Shown: in pieces, positions 1 through 8,095 of the stretch | Layout: each line of letters starts with the position of its first letter | Numbering within the stretch: position 1 is the first letter of the stretch | Assembly (NCBI GenBank): GCA_002839535.1 | Contig: PGYF01000034.1 | Span: 12,840-27,354 of the forward strand | Reading direction: 5' to 3' | Length of the DNA stretch: 14,515 nucleotides | Source: Nitrospira bacterium HGW-Nitrospira-1 | GTDB taxonomy: Bacteria; Nitrospirota; Thermodesulfovibrionia; Thermodesulfovibrionales; UBA6898 | Made by a program: the position numbers and the translations under genes | The notes under the pieces: model-generated | Seen by the model: the letters and a program-made list of their open reading frames with translations, nothing else | Database searches by the model: none | Told to the model about the DNA's origin: nothing

Positions 1-54
1 TCGTGGAATGACGGAGGGTGGTCGTGGAATGACGGAGGGTGGTCGTGGAATGAC
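1..54. repeat. 21-bp tandem repeat, about 2.6 copies, cut by the window edge
   Basis: Two identical 21-bp units (1-21 and 22-42) are followed by the first 12 bases of a third (43-54); the unit begins TCGTGGAATGACGGAGG. The array probably continues to the left. Because 21 is a multiple of three, one plus frame (positions 1-108) stays open and reads SWNDGGW heptads before a TAA at 106-108. The minus strand also has an open frame from an ATG at 56. No ribosome binding site or family supports either as a gene, so this is called an intergenic minisatellite lying past the 3' end of the PBP gene. Confidence 0.85.
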
Positions 55-125
55 ATGATTTGTGACAAGAATGACCCACACGATTACGCGAAGACCCATA
101 ATTATTAACCCAAAAATGCAGCATT

Positions 126-1961
126 TTACTTCGCTGCCGATGTGTCTGCCGCCACCTGTTTCATAAACTCCATCCATATCGGCAGAGCTGCCATGGCGCC
201 TGTCTCCTTGTTGCCGATTGGCGTGTGATCGTCTCTGCCGACCCATACACCTACTGCCAGTCTTTCATCAAATCCGACAAACCATGCATCTGAAAAATCA
301 TTCGTAGTGCCTGTTTTCCCGTAAACAGGTCTTCCGAGTTCTTTTGCCTTTGTTCCTGTCCCTTCGCTGATGACCGCTCCGAGGAGTATCTGCATCTCTT
401 TGACAATATCTTCATCCAGCGCCTCTGTCTGTTTTGGATATATCTCTTCAAGGACGATTTTATCCCTGTTTTCGATCCGGTCATAGGAAATAAGTTCCAT
501 TTTCTTCCCTGCGGCAAAGACGGAATAGGCCTGGACCATCTCTAAAAGAGTGACGTCTGACGCCCCAAGGGCCAAAGGCAGATATGGCTGGAGCGGGCTT
601 TTTATCCCCAGTCTTTGGGCCGTGTCGATAATATTTTTTACCCCAACCTGGTTTGCAAGCCGGACAGTTGCGGCGTTCAGCGACTTTGCAAGGGCAGTCC
701 TCAGCGTTACTGCTCCATGATATTCCCCGTTATAGTTTTTCGGCGACCATATCTGGCCTGGACGCGCTCCCTTGAACGATATGGGGGCGTCGTTAATAAC
801 GCTCGTTGACGTCATCCCTGTTTCTATTGCAGTTGCGTATACGAAAGGTTTGAATGCAGACCCTGGCTGGCGCAAGGCCTGGGTTGCCCTGTTGAACTGG
901 GTCTGCCAGAAATCGAATCCGCCAACCATCGCCTTGATCTGTCCTGTGTGAATGTCTATGACGACCAATGACGCCTGGACCCCCGGTTTTTCCCTTTTCT
1001 CTATATTCTTTACGCCGTCTGAGAGAGCCTTTTCCGCTATATGCTGCATATTCAGGTCAATCGTTGAATATATGTTATAGCCTGACGTGTAAATTGCAGG
1101 GCCATATTTCTGTTCGAGATACTGCCGCAGAATCTCCACAAAATATGGCGCCTCATATTTTCTGTAATGAGGAGCCTCAGGCAGTGGTTCTGCAAGAGCC
1201 CTGCTGTACTGTTCCTGTGTTATGAATTTGTGCCTGAGCATTGAGCCCAGCGCTGCTGCCCGCCGCTCTTTTGCCTTCTGAGGATTCCTGAACGGGGAAT
1301 ACTGTGAAGGCGCCTTTGGCAGAGAGGCAAGGAGGGCAGCCTCCGAAACAGAGAGCTGATTGGACGGTTTTCCAAAATAGGTCTGTGCGGCAGCTTCTAT
1401 GCCGAAGGCCCGAGTGCCAAAATAGGTCTGGTTGAGATAAAGGCCGAGTATCTCATCCTTGGTATAGCGTCTCTCGATCATCAGGGAGATGATCGCTTCT
1501 TTAACTTTTCTGACTATGGATTTCTCAGGCTTTAAAAAAAGCATTTTGGCCAGCTGCTGGGTTATGGTGCTGCCTCCCTGCGCCATGCTTCTTGTTTTAA
1601 TGTCATGCATCATTGCACGGAAGATACCGATGAAATCAACTCCTGGGTGGCTGTAAAAACGGACGTCCTCGACAGCGATGAAGGCTTTCTTTACATGGTC
1701 GGGAATCTGATAGTGGGGTATAAAGGTCCTTCTTTCGTAATAGAACTCGGCCATCACCCTGCCGTCGCTTGAATATACCTTTGATGATTCGACAGGGACA
1801 TATTCTTCAATGGCGTTGACCTTCGGAAGATCTGAAACCATCCAATAGACAAGCCCTCCAAGCATACCGGCAAGAGCTCCGAGGAGGACAAGGACAGAGA
1901 TTAGTTTTCTGGTTTGAACTGAACTTTCTGCTTTTTTAATATCCTGTTGAAGTTTGGACAT
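126..1961 (-). CDS. mrcA: Bifunctional class A penicillin-binding protein (PBP1A-type: glycosyltransferase plus transpeptidase)
   Basis: This 611-residue protein polymerises lipid II into glycan strands and cross-links the peptides on the outer face of the inner membrane. A short cytoplasmic N-terminus precedes one membrane anchor (about residues 20-41). The GT51 domain follows, with the catalytic-glutamate motif EDVRFYSHPG (E98), then GGSTITQQLAK (129-139) and RRYTKDEILGLYLNQ. The transpeptidase domain has the three penicillin-binding motifs SAFK (S368, K371), SLN (427-429) and KTGT (549-552). It is shorter than E. coli PBP1a and shows no obvious inserted OB-type domain or long C-terminal tail, like compact class A PBPs elsewhere. 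The ATG at 1961 lies 19 bp after the tkt stop with no clear Shine-Dalgarno, so it is probably read from the tkt transcript. The symbol is by family; pbpA/ponA would be equivalent. Confidence 0.95.
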   Translation of the reverse strand: MSKLQQDIKKAESSVQTRKLISVLVLLGALAGMLGGLVYWMVSDLPKVNAIEEYVPVESSKVYSSDGRVMAEFYYERRTFIPHYQIPDHVKKAFIAVEDVRFYSHPGVDFIGIFRAMMHDIKTRSMAQGGSTITQQLAKMLFLKPEKSIVRKVKEAIISLMIERRYTKDEILGLYLNQTYFGTRAFGIEAAAQTYFGKPSNQLSVSEAALLASLPKAPSQYSPFRNPQKAKERRAAALGSMLRHKFITQEQYSRALAEPLPEAPHYRKYEAPYFVEILRQYLEQKYGPAIYTSGYNIYSTIDLNMQHIAEKALSDGVKNIEKREKPGVQASLVVIDIHTGQIKAMVGGFDFWQTQFNRATQALRQPGSAFKPFVYATAIETGMTSTSVINDAPISFKGARPGQIWSPKNYNGEYHGAVTLRTALAKSLNAATVRLANQVGVKNIIDTAQRLGIKSPLQPYLPLALGASDVTLLEMVQAYSVFAAGKKMELISYDRIENRDKIVLEEIYPKQTEALDEDIVKEMQILLGAVISEGTGTKAKELGRPVYGKTGTTNDFSDAWFVGFDERLAVGVWVGRDDHTPIGNKETGAMAALPIWMEFMKQVAADTSAAK

Positions 1962-1980
1962 TCTGCGCCTATGGCGATAA

Positions 1981-3978
1981 TCATTTTTTTAGTAATTTCT
2001 TTGACTGATTTACAATATTATCAACAGACAGCCCGAATTTCTCAAACAGGACCTTTGCGGGCGCTGATGCTCCAAAACAATCTATCCCGATCACCTCTCC
2101 CTTTAGGCCGACATATTTATACCAGCCCAGGGTTGAGCCTGCCTCAACAGCAAGCCTTTTTTCAACTGTTGGAGGGAGCACATGGTTTTTATAGGCTGCG
2201 GACTGGCGCTCGAAAAGTTCAAAACAGGCCATATTAACAACCCTTGCTTTTGTCCCGGATCTTCTCATAATTTCTGCTGCCGCTAAAACAGGATGCGCCT
2301 CAGCCCCTGAGGACAGGAGGATGATATCAGGAGTCCCCTTTGAATCCGAAAGAATATAGCCGCCTTTTGCGATCCCGGCAGCAGGGGCATGTTTTCCCCT
2401 GTCGATAACAGGCAAGCCCTGTCTGGAAAGTATCAAGGCGTGCGGCCTGCCCGAATCTTTCAGTGCGATCTTCCAGGCCTCGGCTGTTTCATTGGCGTCC
2501 GCAGGCCTGATCACATTGAGATGCGGCATAGCCCTTAGACTTGTGAGATGACAGACAGGCTGATGGGTTGGACCGTCCTCGCCAAGACCTATGGAATCAT
2601 GGGTGAAGACATAGATAACATGCGCCCCCATTAATGCCGCAAGCCTTATTGCAGGCCGCATATAATCCGAAAAAACAAGAAAGGTCCCGCCGTAGGGGAT
2701 CAACATCCTGCTCAATGCCATCCCGTTCAGCGCTGCTGCCATCGCATGTTCCCTGACCCCGAAGTGGATATTTCTGCCGCGTTTCGCTGTCCCGAAATCA
2801 GGGTATTTTTTCAGATGGGTATTGTTGGAAGGCGCAAGGTCTGCAGAACCGCCGATAAGGTGGTAGAGTTTATCTGCAATCGCATTGAGAACCTTGCCTG
2901 AAGCGCTTCTTGTGGCGATAAAGCCGTCAGTTGGTTTGAATACAGGGAGAACCGCCTCCCATCCTTCAGGGAGTTTCCCTTCCGAAAGAGAACCCCATTT
3001 TTGAGCAAGCTCAGGGTATTTTTTGCTGTACCTGCCCCAAAGGGTATTCCAGGACGTCTCAACTTTTTTGCCGTTCTGTACTGCCTTCCTCATATGTTTT
3101 AACGCTTCTTTTGGTATATAAAATTTCTTGTCCGGCCAGCCAAGCCTTTCCCTTGTCAGTTTGAGTTCCTCTTCACCAAGCGGGCAACCGTGAGCGTCAG
3201 AGGTGTCCTGTTTGTGCGGGCTGCCAAATCCTATATGGGTTCGCACTATTATCAGGGATGGTTTATCTTTCTTTTTTTTGGCTGTTGCAATGGCTTTTTC
3301 AATCCCTTTCAGGTCATCGCCCGTAACACGCTGCACGTGCCAGCCGCAGGCCTCAAACCTCCCGGCAACGTCTTCTGTAAAAGTAATATCTGTTTTGCCT
3401 TCGATCGTGATTTTATTGTCGGAATAGAGATAAACTATCTTGCCGAGCTTGAGATGTCCTGCAAGGGAGGCTGCTTCAGAGGAGACGCCCTCCATGATAT
3501 CGCCGTCACTCACAATTCCGTATGTATTATAGTCAACAACCGGGAACCCGGGCTGGTTGAACATATCGGAAAGGTATTTCTCGGCCATTGCCATACCCAC
3601 GCCTGTGGCGAACCCTTGTCCGAGCGGGCCGGTTGTCAGTTCAATGCCGCATTCAGGACAGTATTCAGGATGTCCGGGCGTCGGGCTTCCCCACTGCCTG
3701 AAATTCTTTATATCCTCCAGTAAAATTTTATGACCGGTAAGATGCAGAAGGCTATAGAGGAGCATCGAGCCGTGTCCTGCGGAAAGCACGAATCTGTCCC
3801 TGTTATGCCATATCGGATTCTTTGGATTATGTTTTAGAAACTTCGTCCACAATACATACGCCATTGCAGCATCGCCCATCGGCATCCCCGGGTGTCCGGA
3901 ATTTGCCTTCTGAACAGCATCTGCAGAAAGCATCCTTATCGTGTTGATGCAGAGTTCGTCGGTATTCGTTTTTTTCAC
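1981..3978 (-). CDS. tkt: Transketolase
   Basis: Transketolase is the thiamine-diphosphate enzyme that moves two-carbon ketol units in the non-oxidative pentose phosphate (or Calvin) pathway. Its 665 residues are the full family length. The N-terminal PP domain carries SGHPG (H30), DRFVLSAGHGS, TTGPLGQG and the TPP/metal motif SDGDIMEG (157-164). The Pyr domain carries GVREHAMAAALNG, whose E409 is the expected cofactor-activating glutamate, and GEDGPTHQP. An unusual detail is a CPEC pair (107-110) just before TTGPLGQG. The start is GTG at 3978, chosen for the AGGAGA Shine-Dalgarno at 3983-3988 and the usual N-terminal length. It is the first gene of a two-gene minus-strand unit with the PBP gene. 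Confidence 0.97.
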   Translation of the reverse strand: MKKTNTDELCINTIRMLSADAVQKANSGHPGMPMGDAAMAYVLWTKFLKHNPKNPIWHNRDRFVLSAGHGSMLLYSLLHLTGHKILLEDIKNFRQWGSPTPGHPEYCPECGIELTTGPLGQGFATGVGMAMAEKYLSDMFNQPGFPVVDYNTYGIVSDGDIMEGVSSEAASLAGHLKLGKIVYLYSDNKITIEGKTDITFTEDVAGRFEACGWHVQRVTGDDLKGIEKAIATAKKKKDKPSLIIVRTHIGFGSPHKQDTSDAHGCPLGEEELKLTRERLGWPDKKFYIPKEALKHMRKAVQNGKKVETSWNTLWGRYSKKYPELAQKWGSLSEGKLPEGWEAVLPVFKPTDGFIATRSASGKVLNAIADKLYHLIGGSADLAPSNNTHLKKYPDFGTAKRGRNIHFGVREHAMAAALNGMALSRMLIPYGGTFLVFSDYMRPAIRLAALMGAHVIYVFTHDSIGLGEDGPTHQPVCHLTSLRAMPHLNVIRPADANETAEAWKIALKDSGRPHALILSRQGLPVIDRGKHAPAAGIAKGGYILSDSKGTPDIILLSSGAEAHPVLAAAEIMRRSGTKARVVNMACFELFERQSAAYKNHVLPPTVEKRLAVEAGSTLGWYKYVGLKGEVIGIDCFGASAPAKVLFEKFGLSVDNIVNQSKKLLKK

Positions 3979-4063
3979 GTAGTCTCCTATTGATATGACT
4001 TCATCTCTATTGTAAAACAGGAGGTTGTGTCCCTGGTTTTTTGCCGGAAACTTATAGATGGTA

Positions 4064-4087
4064 CTAAAAATATATCGTTAAGGTCAA
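4064..4087 (-). promoter_or_regulatory. Weak candidate sigma-70 promoter for tkt
   Basis: On the minus strand TTGACC (4087-4082) stands 18 bp before TACCAT, which matches the -10 consensus at four of six positions. Transcription from here would give a leader of roughly 80 nt before the GTG start of tkt. The -35 is good, the -10 is mediocre, and the region is AT-rich, so this is only a candidate. Confidence 0.3.
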
Positions 4088-4251
4088 ACAAACGATTTTA
4101 AGAGATTGCATGCGCATATAAAAAATGATATTTTAAGACCTGACACCCAAAGTCCCCTGGAAAAAGGAGCAGGAATCAGCCATAAAGATGCAAAAGAGAA
4201 ACTATTAAAGCGAGTTCCCAAATGCCCAAGCCGGCGCAGATAAAGATTTTT

Positions 4252-4280
4252 TTCACATGTCCCCACAGTAATTTTATACA
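4252..4280 (+). promoter_or_regulatory. Sigma-70-type promoter of purC
   Basis: A -35 element TTCACA (4252-4257, five of six consensus bases) is spaced 17 bp from TATACA (4275-4280, four of six). Transcription would start near 4287. That argues against the in-frame ATG at 4222 being the purC start and supports the one at 4321. Confidence 0.55.
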
Positions 4281-4320
4281 AATGCATTTTTCGAGTTATG
4301 CAAAAATAAAGGAAACTTAT

Positions 4321-5199
4321 ATGGATAAAATGATACTAAAGACAGATATGCCTGACATTAAATTTCTCAGAAGAGGCAAGGTCAGGGACGTCTATGAGCT
4401 TGGGGACAGCCTTCTCATGATAGCATCTGACAGGATTTCGGCATTTGATGTTGTGCTTCCAAACGGGATTCCGGGGAAAGGCAAACTTCTTACGCAGATT
4501 TCCATATACTGGTTCTCTCAGATGGAGGATATTATCAAAAACCACCTCATTGCGACTAATGTTGACGACTATCCTTCTCAGTGCCGGAAATATAGGGAGC
4601 AGCTTGAAGGCAGGAGTATGCTGGTAAAGAAGGCGGAGCAGATCCCCATAGAATGCATAGTAAGGGGATATCTCTCCGGGAGCGGCTGGAAGGAATACCA
4701 AAAAACAGGATCGGTTTGCGGAATAAAACTGCCGGATGGACTGAAAGAATCTTCACGGCTCGAATCCCCGATATTCACACCGAGCACAAAGGCCGAGCAG
4801 GGGCATGATATAAATATTTCATTTGAGGAAACCATAAAAATTGTCGGACAGGAAATGGCCGAAAAGCTCAGGGATCTGAGTCTGAGAATCTATACAAAGG
4901 CAAGAGAAATGGCTGAAAAAAAAGGGATTATCATAGCAGATACAAAATTTGAATTCGGAATATATGAAAATGAGCTAATCCTTATAGACGAAATTCTGAC
5001 CCCTGATTCCTCACGATTCTGGTCTGTCAAAACTTATAAACAGGGGAAGGGTCAAGACAGCTATGATAAACAGATTATAAGGGATTATTTACTCACACTT
5101 GATTGGGACCAGACCTATCCATGCCCTGAGCTTCCGCAATATATCGTTGAAAGGGCCATAGAAAGATACAAGGAGATTTATAATATAATAATCTCCTGA
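4321..5199 (+). CDS. purC: Phosphoribosylaminoimidazole-succinocarboxamide (SAICAR) synthase
   Basis: PurC joins CAIR to aspartate with ATP to make SAICAR in purine synthesis. The protein is 292 residues, the length of the larger bacterial/yeast-like class. Family motifs in order are RRGKVRDVYEL (about 17-27), SDRISAFDVVLPNGIPGKG, ECIVRGYLSGSGWKEYQ, IIIADTKFEFG and LIDEILTPDSSRFW. The frame is open further upstream (ATG at 4222), but ATG 4321 is preferred: it has AAAGGAA (4308-4314) six bases upstream, gives the normal N-terminus, and the earlier start would lie before the predicted transcription start. An 8-bp inverted repeat (5171-5178 with 5190-5197) spans the end of the gene. No other purine genes are adjacent. 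Confidence 0.96.
   Translation: MDKMILKTDMPDIKFLRRGKVRDVYELGDSLLMIASDRISAFDVVLPNGIPGKGKLLTQISIYWFSQMEDIIKNHLIATNVDDYPSQCRKYREQLEGRSMLVKKAEQIPIECIVRGYLSGSGWKEYQKTGSVCGIKLPDGLKESSRLESPIFTPSTKAEQGHDINISFEETIKIVGQEMAEKLRDLSLRIYTKAREMAEKKGIIIADTKFEFGIYENELILIDEILTPDSSRFWSVKTYKQGKGQDSYDKQIIRDYLLTLDWDQTYPCPELPQYIVERAIERYKEIYNIIIS
5171..5197. repeat. Inverted repeat at the purC stop codon
   Basis: AGGAGATT (5171-5178) and AATCTCCT (5190-5197) are perfect complements around an 11-base AT-rich loop, and the second arm includes the first base of the TGA stop. No U-tract follows in the plus direction, so it is not a standard intrinsic terminator. It may be an RNA-stability hairpin or chance. Confidence 0.4.
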
Positions 5200-5291
5200 G
5201 CCGCTATTTCCTTGTACGCCATCAGCAAGTTTCAGGGGAGGGTAAGGAGCTGGAAGCTATTCTGCACACCATGTTTTGAGAGGGAATAATA

Positions 5292-6173
5292 ATGGAAGAG
5301 ATCATAAAAAAAGCGGAAATCCTGATAGATGCGCTGCCGTTTATCAGAAATTTTTACGGTAAGACGGTTGTCATCAAATACGGCGGCGCTGCCCAGACAA
5401 AGCCTGAGTTGAAGGAGTCCTTTGCAAAGGATGTGGTGATGCTCAACTTTATCGGGATTCGAACGGTTATCGTCCACGGCGGCGGCCCCAGAATATCCGC
5501 CACTATGGAAAAGATGGGGAAGAAACCGGAGTTTGTACAAGGACAGCGGGTGACCGACCAGGAGACGATGGACATAGTCGAGATGGTTCTTGGCGGACTG
5601 GTGAGCAAGGAGATCGTTGGGCTCATCAACAGGCATGGAGGAAAGGCTGTCAGTCTCAGCGGCAAGGACGGCGGACTGATAAAGGCACAGAAGAAAACGA
5701 TAAAAAAGCTTACGCCCGAGACAGGAGTCAGCGAGATTGTGGATGTCGGGCTTGTAGGTGAGGTGACCTCTATATCGCCGGATATTATCAACAGCCTTGA
5801 AAGGGACGGTTTTATACCTGTCATATCTCCTATCGGCGTAGGCCCTCATGGAGAAACATTGAATATCAATGCAGACTTTGTGGCTGCTGCTGTCGCATCT
5901 GCGCTCAAGGCGGAAAAGCTTGTGCTTCTTACCGATGTGCCCGGGATATTGAACAAGAAAGGCGCTGTTATCTCAACCCTGAAAAAGGGGCAGATAAGCA
6001 GTCTGATCAAGGACAGGACAATCACAGGCGGTATGCTCCCGAAGGCGCAGGCCTGCCTGAACGCACTTTCTGACGGAGTCAGAAAAACGCATATTGTAGA
6101 CGGGCGAATCCCGCACTGTCTCCTTCTGGAAATATTTACCAAAGAGGGGATAGGCACGGAGATACTGAGTTAG
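5292..6173 (+). CDS. argB: Acetylglutamate kinase
   Basis: ArgB phosphorylates N-acetylglutamate, the second step of arginine synthesis. The 293 residues form an amino-acid-kinase fold with VVIKYGG (K29) at the N-terminus, VHGGGPRIS for substrate and phosphate binding, SGKDGGLI, LNINADFVAAAVA, LLTDVPGIL and TGGMLPKAQA. An N-terminal helix precedes the kinase core (residues 1-20, ending ALPFIRNFYGKT). In this family that extension is typical of hexameric, arginine-inhibited enzymes, so feedback inhibition is inferred. ATG 5292 follows GAGAGGGA (5278-5285) at six bases. It lies 92 bp after purC; no promoter is obvious in the gap, and no other arg gene is nearby. Confidence 0.97.
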   Translation: MEEIIKKAEILIDALPFIRNFYGKTVVIKYGGAAQTKPELKESFAKDVVMLNFIGIRTVIVHGGGPRISATMEKMGKKPEFVQGQRVTDQETMDIVEMVLGGLVSKEIVGLINRHGGKAVSLSGKDGGLIKAQKKTIKKLTPETGVSEIVDVGLVGEVTSISPDIINSLERDGFIPVISPIGVGPHGETLNINADFVAAAVASALKAEKLVLLTDVPGILNKKGAVISTLKKGQISSLIKDRTITGGMLPKAQACLNALSDGVRKTHIVDGRIPHCLLLEIFTKEGIGTEILS

Positions 6174-6219
6174 CAGCATTTGTAAAATATTTTAAGACAG
6201 GGTAAAGGAAACAGGAATC

Positions 6220-7632
6220 ATGGAGACAATAGCATATCTCATTGCAGGCGCCATCATAAGTGGAATCGCAGTATGGGTCCTGCTGAGGATACGATACAGG
6301 GAAGACTGCGCAAGGAAGATATCCGAGCTTCAGATAGGATATGCCAACCAGCTCTCACAGCTTGAGGCAAAGGCCAGGAGCGCTGAAGCGGTCGTCAGTG
6401 AGCTTAGGCAGTTGATCCAGCAGAAAGACAAAGATATGGAACATATAAGAACTGTCCTTGATTCTGAAAAACAGGCAAAAACCGAGGCGCTGACGAAACT
6501 CGATGAGGCACGCAAGAGCTTTGAGGAGCAGAAGGCGCTCATTGACACGATGAAAAAGGAGATGTCCGACACCTTCAATGCGCTTTCATCTGCCGCACTC
6601 AAAAGCAGCAGCGAAGACTTTCTGAGGCTCGCCTCAGAATCCCTCGGCAAGGTAGTGATAGATACCAGGGGCAGGCTGGGAGAGCATCAGGCCGCGATGG
6701 ACGGCATGATAAAACCTCTTTATGAGACCCTGAAAAGATATGAAGAGCAAATAAAGACGATGGAGGAGGGCAGGCACAAGGCTTACGGAAGCCTTGAAGA
6801 ACAATTAAGAACTATGGCCTCAACCCAGGAAAACCTTCAGAAAGAGACAAGCAACCTGGTTACAGCCTTGAGAAAACCGCAGGTCAGGGGCCGATGGGGT
6901 GAAATGCAGCTCAGGAGGGTTGCTGAACTCTCAGGCATGTCAGTCCACTGCGACTTTACTGAACAACAGTCTGTAGATACGGAAAAGGGCAGGATTCGGC
7001 CTGACATGATTGTGCACCTGCCGATGGACAGGGAGATTGTCGTTGATTCAAAGGTGTCCCTTGAGGCATATCTTGATACAGTCAATACTGCGACAGATGA
7101 TGAAAAAAAGGCCAGCATGGAAAAACACGCCCAACAGGTAAGGGCGCATATGAACAAGCTCGCCTCAAAGGAATACTGGAGCCAGTTCAAGCAGTCACCT
7201 GAATTCGTTGTCCTTTTTATACCCGGTGAGTCATTTCTGGGCGCTGCGGTTGAAGTGGACAGTTCCCTTATCGAAGACGGCATCGAGAAAAGGGTGATCA
7301 TCGCCACGCCGACCACATTTATAGCCCTCTTAAGGGCGATTGCCTACGGATGGCGGCAGGAGCAGGTCACAAAGAATGCGCAGGAGATCAGCGATCTGGG
7401 CCGCCAACTCTACGAACGAATAAGCATACTTGCCCAGCATTTTGACAATGTCGGCAAAAGCCTTGAAAAGGCTGTAGGGTTTTATAATAAGGCAGTAGGC
7501 TCAATGGAATCGAGGGTGCTGCCTTCGGTAAGGAAATTCAGGGAGTTGGGTGTTACCGGCGCAGAAGAGATTCCTGTCCTTGAACAGGTTGATCAGGCGC
7601 CGAGAAACATCAGTCTTCTGGATGATGTATAG
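6220..7632 (+). CDS. rmuC: RmuC-family DNA recombination protein
   Basis: RmuC proteins limit DNA rearrangements at repeats and are related to the PD-(D/E)XK nucleases. The 470-residue protein has an N-terminal membrane anchor (about 3-23), a long charged, probably coiled-coil stretch (about 30-215), and the conserved RmuC domain starting at VRGRWGEMQLRR (222-233). Nuclease-like residues are visible in RPDMIVHLP (260-268) and VVDSKVSLEAYLD (274-286). Further family blocks are EFVVLFIPGE and ATPTTFIALLRAIAYGW. AAAGGAA (6204-6210) and AGGA (6213-6216) precede the ATG. The 108-bp gap to trxA contains that gene's promoter. The anchor suggests inner-membrane association; the precise substrate is not known from sequence. 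Confidence 0.93.
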   Translation: METIAYLIAGAIISGIAVWVLLRIRYREDCARKISELQIGYANQLSQLEAKARSAEAVVSELRQLIQQKDKDMEHIRTVLDSEKQAKTEALTKLDEARKSFEEQKALIDTMKKEMSDTFNALSSAALKSSSEDFLRLASESLGKVVIDTRGRLGEHQAAMDGMIKPLYETLKRYEEQIKTMEEGRHKAYGSLEEQLRTMASTQENLQKETSNLVTALRKPQVRGRWGEMQLRRVAELSGMSVHCDFTEQQSVDTEKGRIRPDMIVHLPMDREIVVDSKVSLEAYLDTVNTATDDEKKASMEKHAQQVRAHMNKLASKEYWSQFKQSPEFVVLFIPGESFLGAAVEVDSSLIEDGIEKRVIIATPTTFIALLRAIAYGWRQEQVTKNAQEISDLGRQLYERISILAQHFDNVGKSLEKAVGFYNKAVGSMESRVLPSVRKFRELGVTGAEEIPVLEQVDQAPRNISLLDDV

Positions 7633-7673
7633 GCATTTCCTTCTTGAAATCAAGCTGTAAATGTACCTGATGA

Positions 7674-7703
7674 TTGACAAAAAGCAAAAGCACAAAATAT
7701 AAT
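7674..7703 (+). promoter_or_regulatory. Consensus sigma-70 promoter of trxA-ffh
   Basis: TTGACA (7674-7679) and TATAAT (7698-7703) both match the consensus at all six positions, with an 18-bp spacer. The expected start is near 7710, giving a leader of about 37 nt with an AGGAGG site (7735-7740) ahead of trxA. This is the strongest promoter I see in the window and probably drives trxA and ffh at high constitutive level. Confidence 0.85.
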
Positions 7704-7746
7704 TTGTTTTTAAATATATTATTCAGTTTTCGTCAGGAGGTTGGAA

Positions 7747-8079
7747 ATGTCTGAAGGGATCATGGAAGTTACAACCGCTGCATGGGAAAAAGAAGTTTTG
7801 AATTCCAGCGGTTTGATAATGGTTGATTTTTGGGCTGTATGGTGCGGACCTTGCCGTATCATAGCCCCAACAGTCGAAGAATTGGCAAAAGAATATAACG
7901 GCAGGGTCAAAGTCATGAAATTAAACACAGATGAAAATCCTGATATTGCGAGCAGGTATAAGATCATGGGCATACCTACTATTATGTTCTTCAAGAACGG
8001 CCAAAAGATCGATCAGATCGTCGGCGCAGTGCCAAGGCCTCAATTGAAGGCAAAGATAGATTCACTTCTGTCCGTATAA
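7747..8079 (+). CDS. trxA: Thioredoxin
   Basis: This is a small cytoplasmic disulfide reductase partner of thioredoxin reductase. The 110-residue single thioredoxin domain carries VDFWAVWCGPCR with active-site cysteines C33 and C36, and the cis-proline loop MGIPTIMFF (P77). The TTG at 7741 is also in frame, but ATG 7747 is preferred: the Shine-Dalgarno AGGAGG (7735-7740) ends six bases before it and would abut the TTG. The final residues LKAKIDSLLSV are typical. It is followed after 16 bp by ffh on the same transcript, a pairing I do not recognise as standard. Confidence 0.96.
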   Translation: MSEGIMEVTTAAWEKEVLNSSGLIMVDFWAVWCGPCRIIAPTVEELAKEYNGRVKVMKLNTDENPDIASRYKIMGIPTIMFFKNGQKIDQIVGAVPRPQLKAKIDSLLSV

Positions 8080-8095
8080 TATAGAAAGTTATTTA

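Larger units (their letters stand above)
3979..4320. other. Divergent intergenic region between tkt and purC
   Basis: These 342 bases separate divergently transcribed tkt and purC. They hold a convincing purC promoter (4252-4280), a weaker tkt promoter candidate (about 4064-4087) and the ribosome binding sites of both genes. Short ORFs exist here on both strands but have no Shine-Dalgarno or recognisable family. I looked for a riboswitch (purine, TPP or c-di-GMP type) in 4100-4250 and recognise none. Confidence 0.6.

Noticed and set aside
110..127. AAAATGC/GCATTTT palindrome at the PBP stop codon as a terminator
   Set aside because: The arms leave a one-base loop, the realistic stem is only a few A-T pairs, and the downstream T-run is short.
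3190..3723. 177-codon plus-strand ORF inside tkt
   Set aside because: It is antisense to a strongly conserved transketolase region and shows no domain or ribosome binding site.
4084..4287. 67-codon minus-strand ORF in the tkt-purC intergenic region
   Set aside because: No Shine-Dalgarno, no recognisable domain, and it overlaps the purC promoter; consistent with a chance ORF.
4222..4320. N-terminal extension of PurC from the upstream ATG
   Set aside because: The extension has no family counterpart, begins before the predicted transcription start, and ATG 4321 has a proper Shine-Dalgarno.
4128..6198. Shared 12-mer ATATTTTAAGAC at 4128-4139 and 6187-6198 as a regulatory motif
   Set aside because: Both lie in AT-rich intergenic sequence at different positions relative to genes; two copies are compatible with chance.
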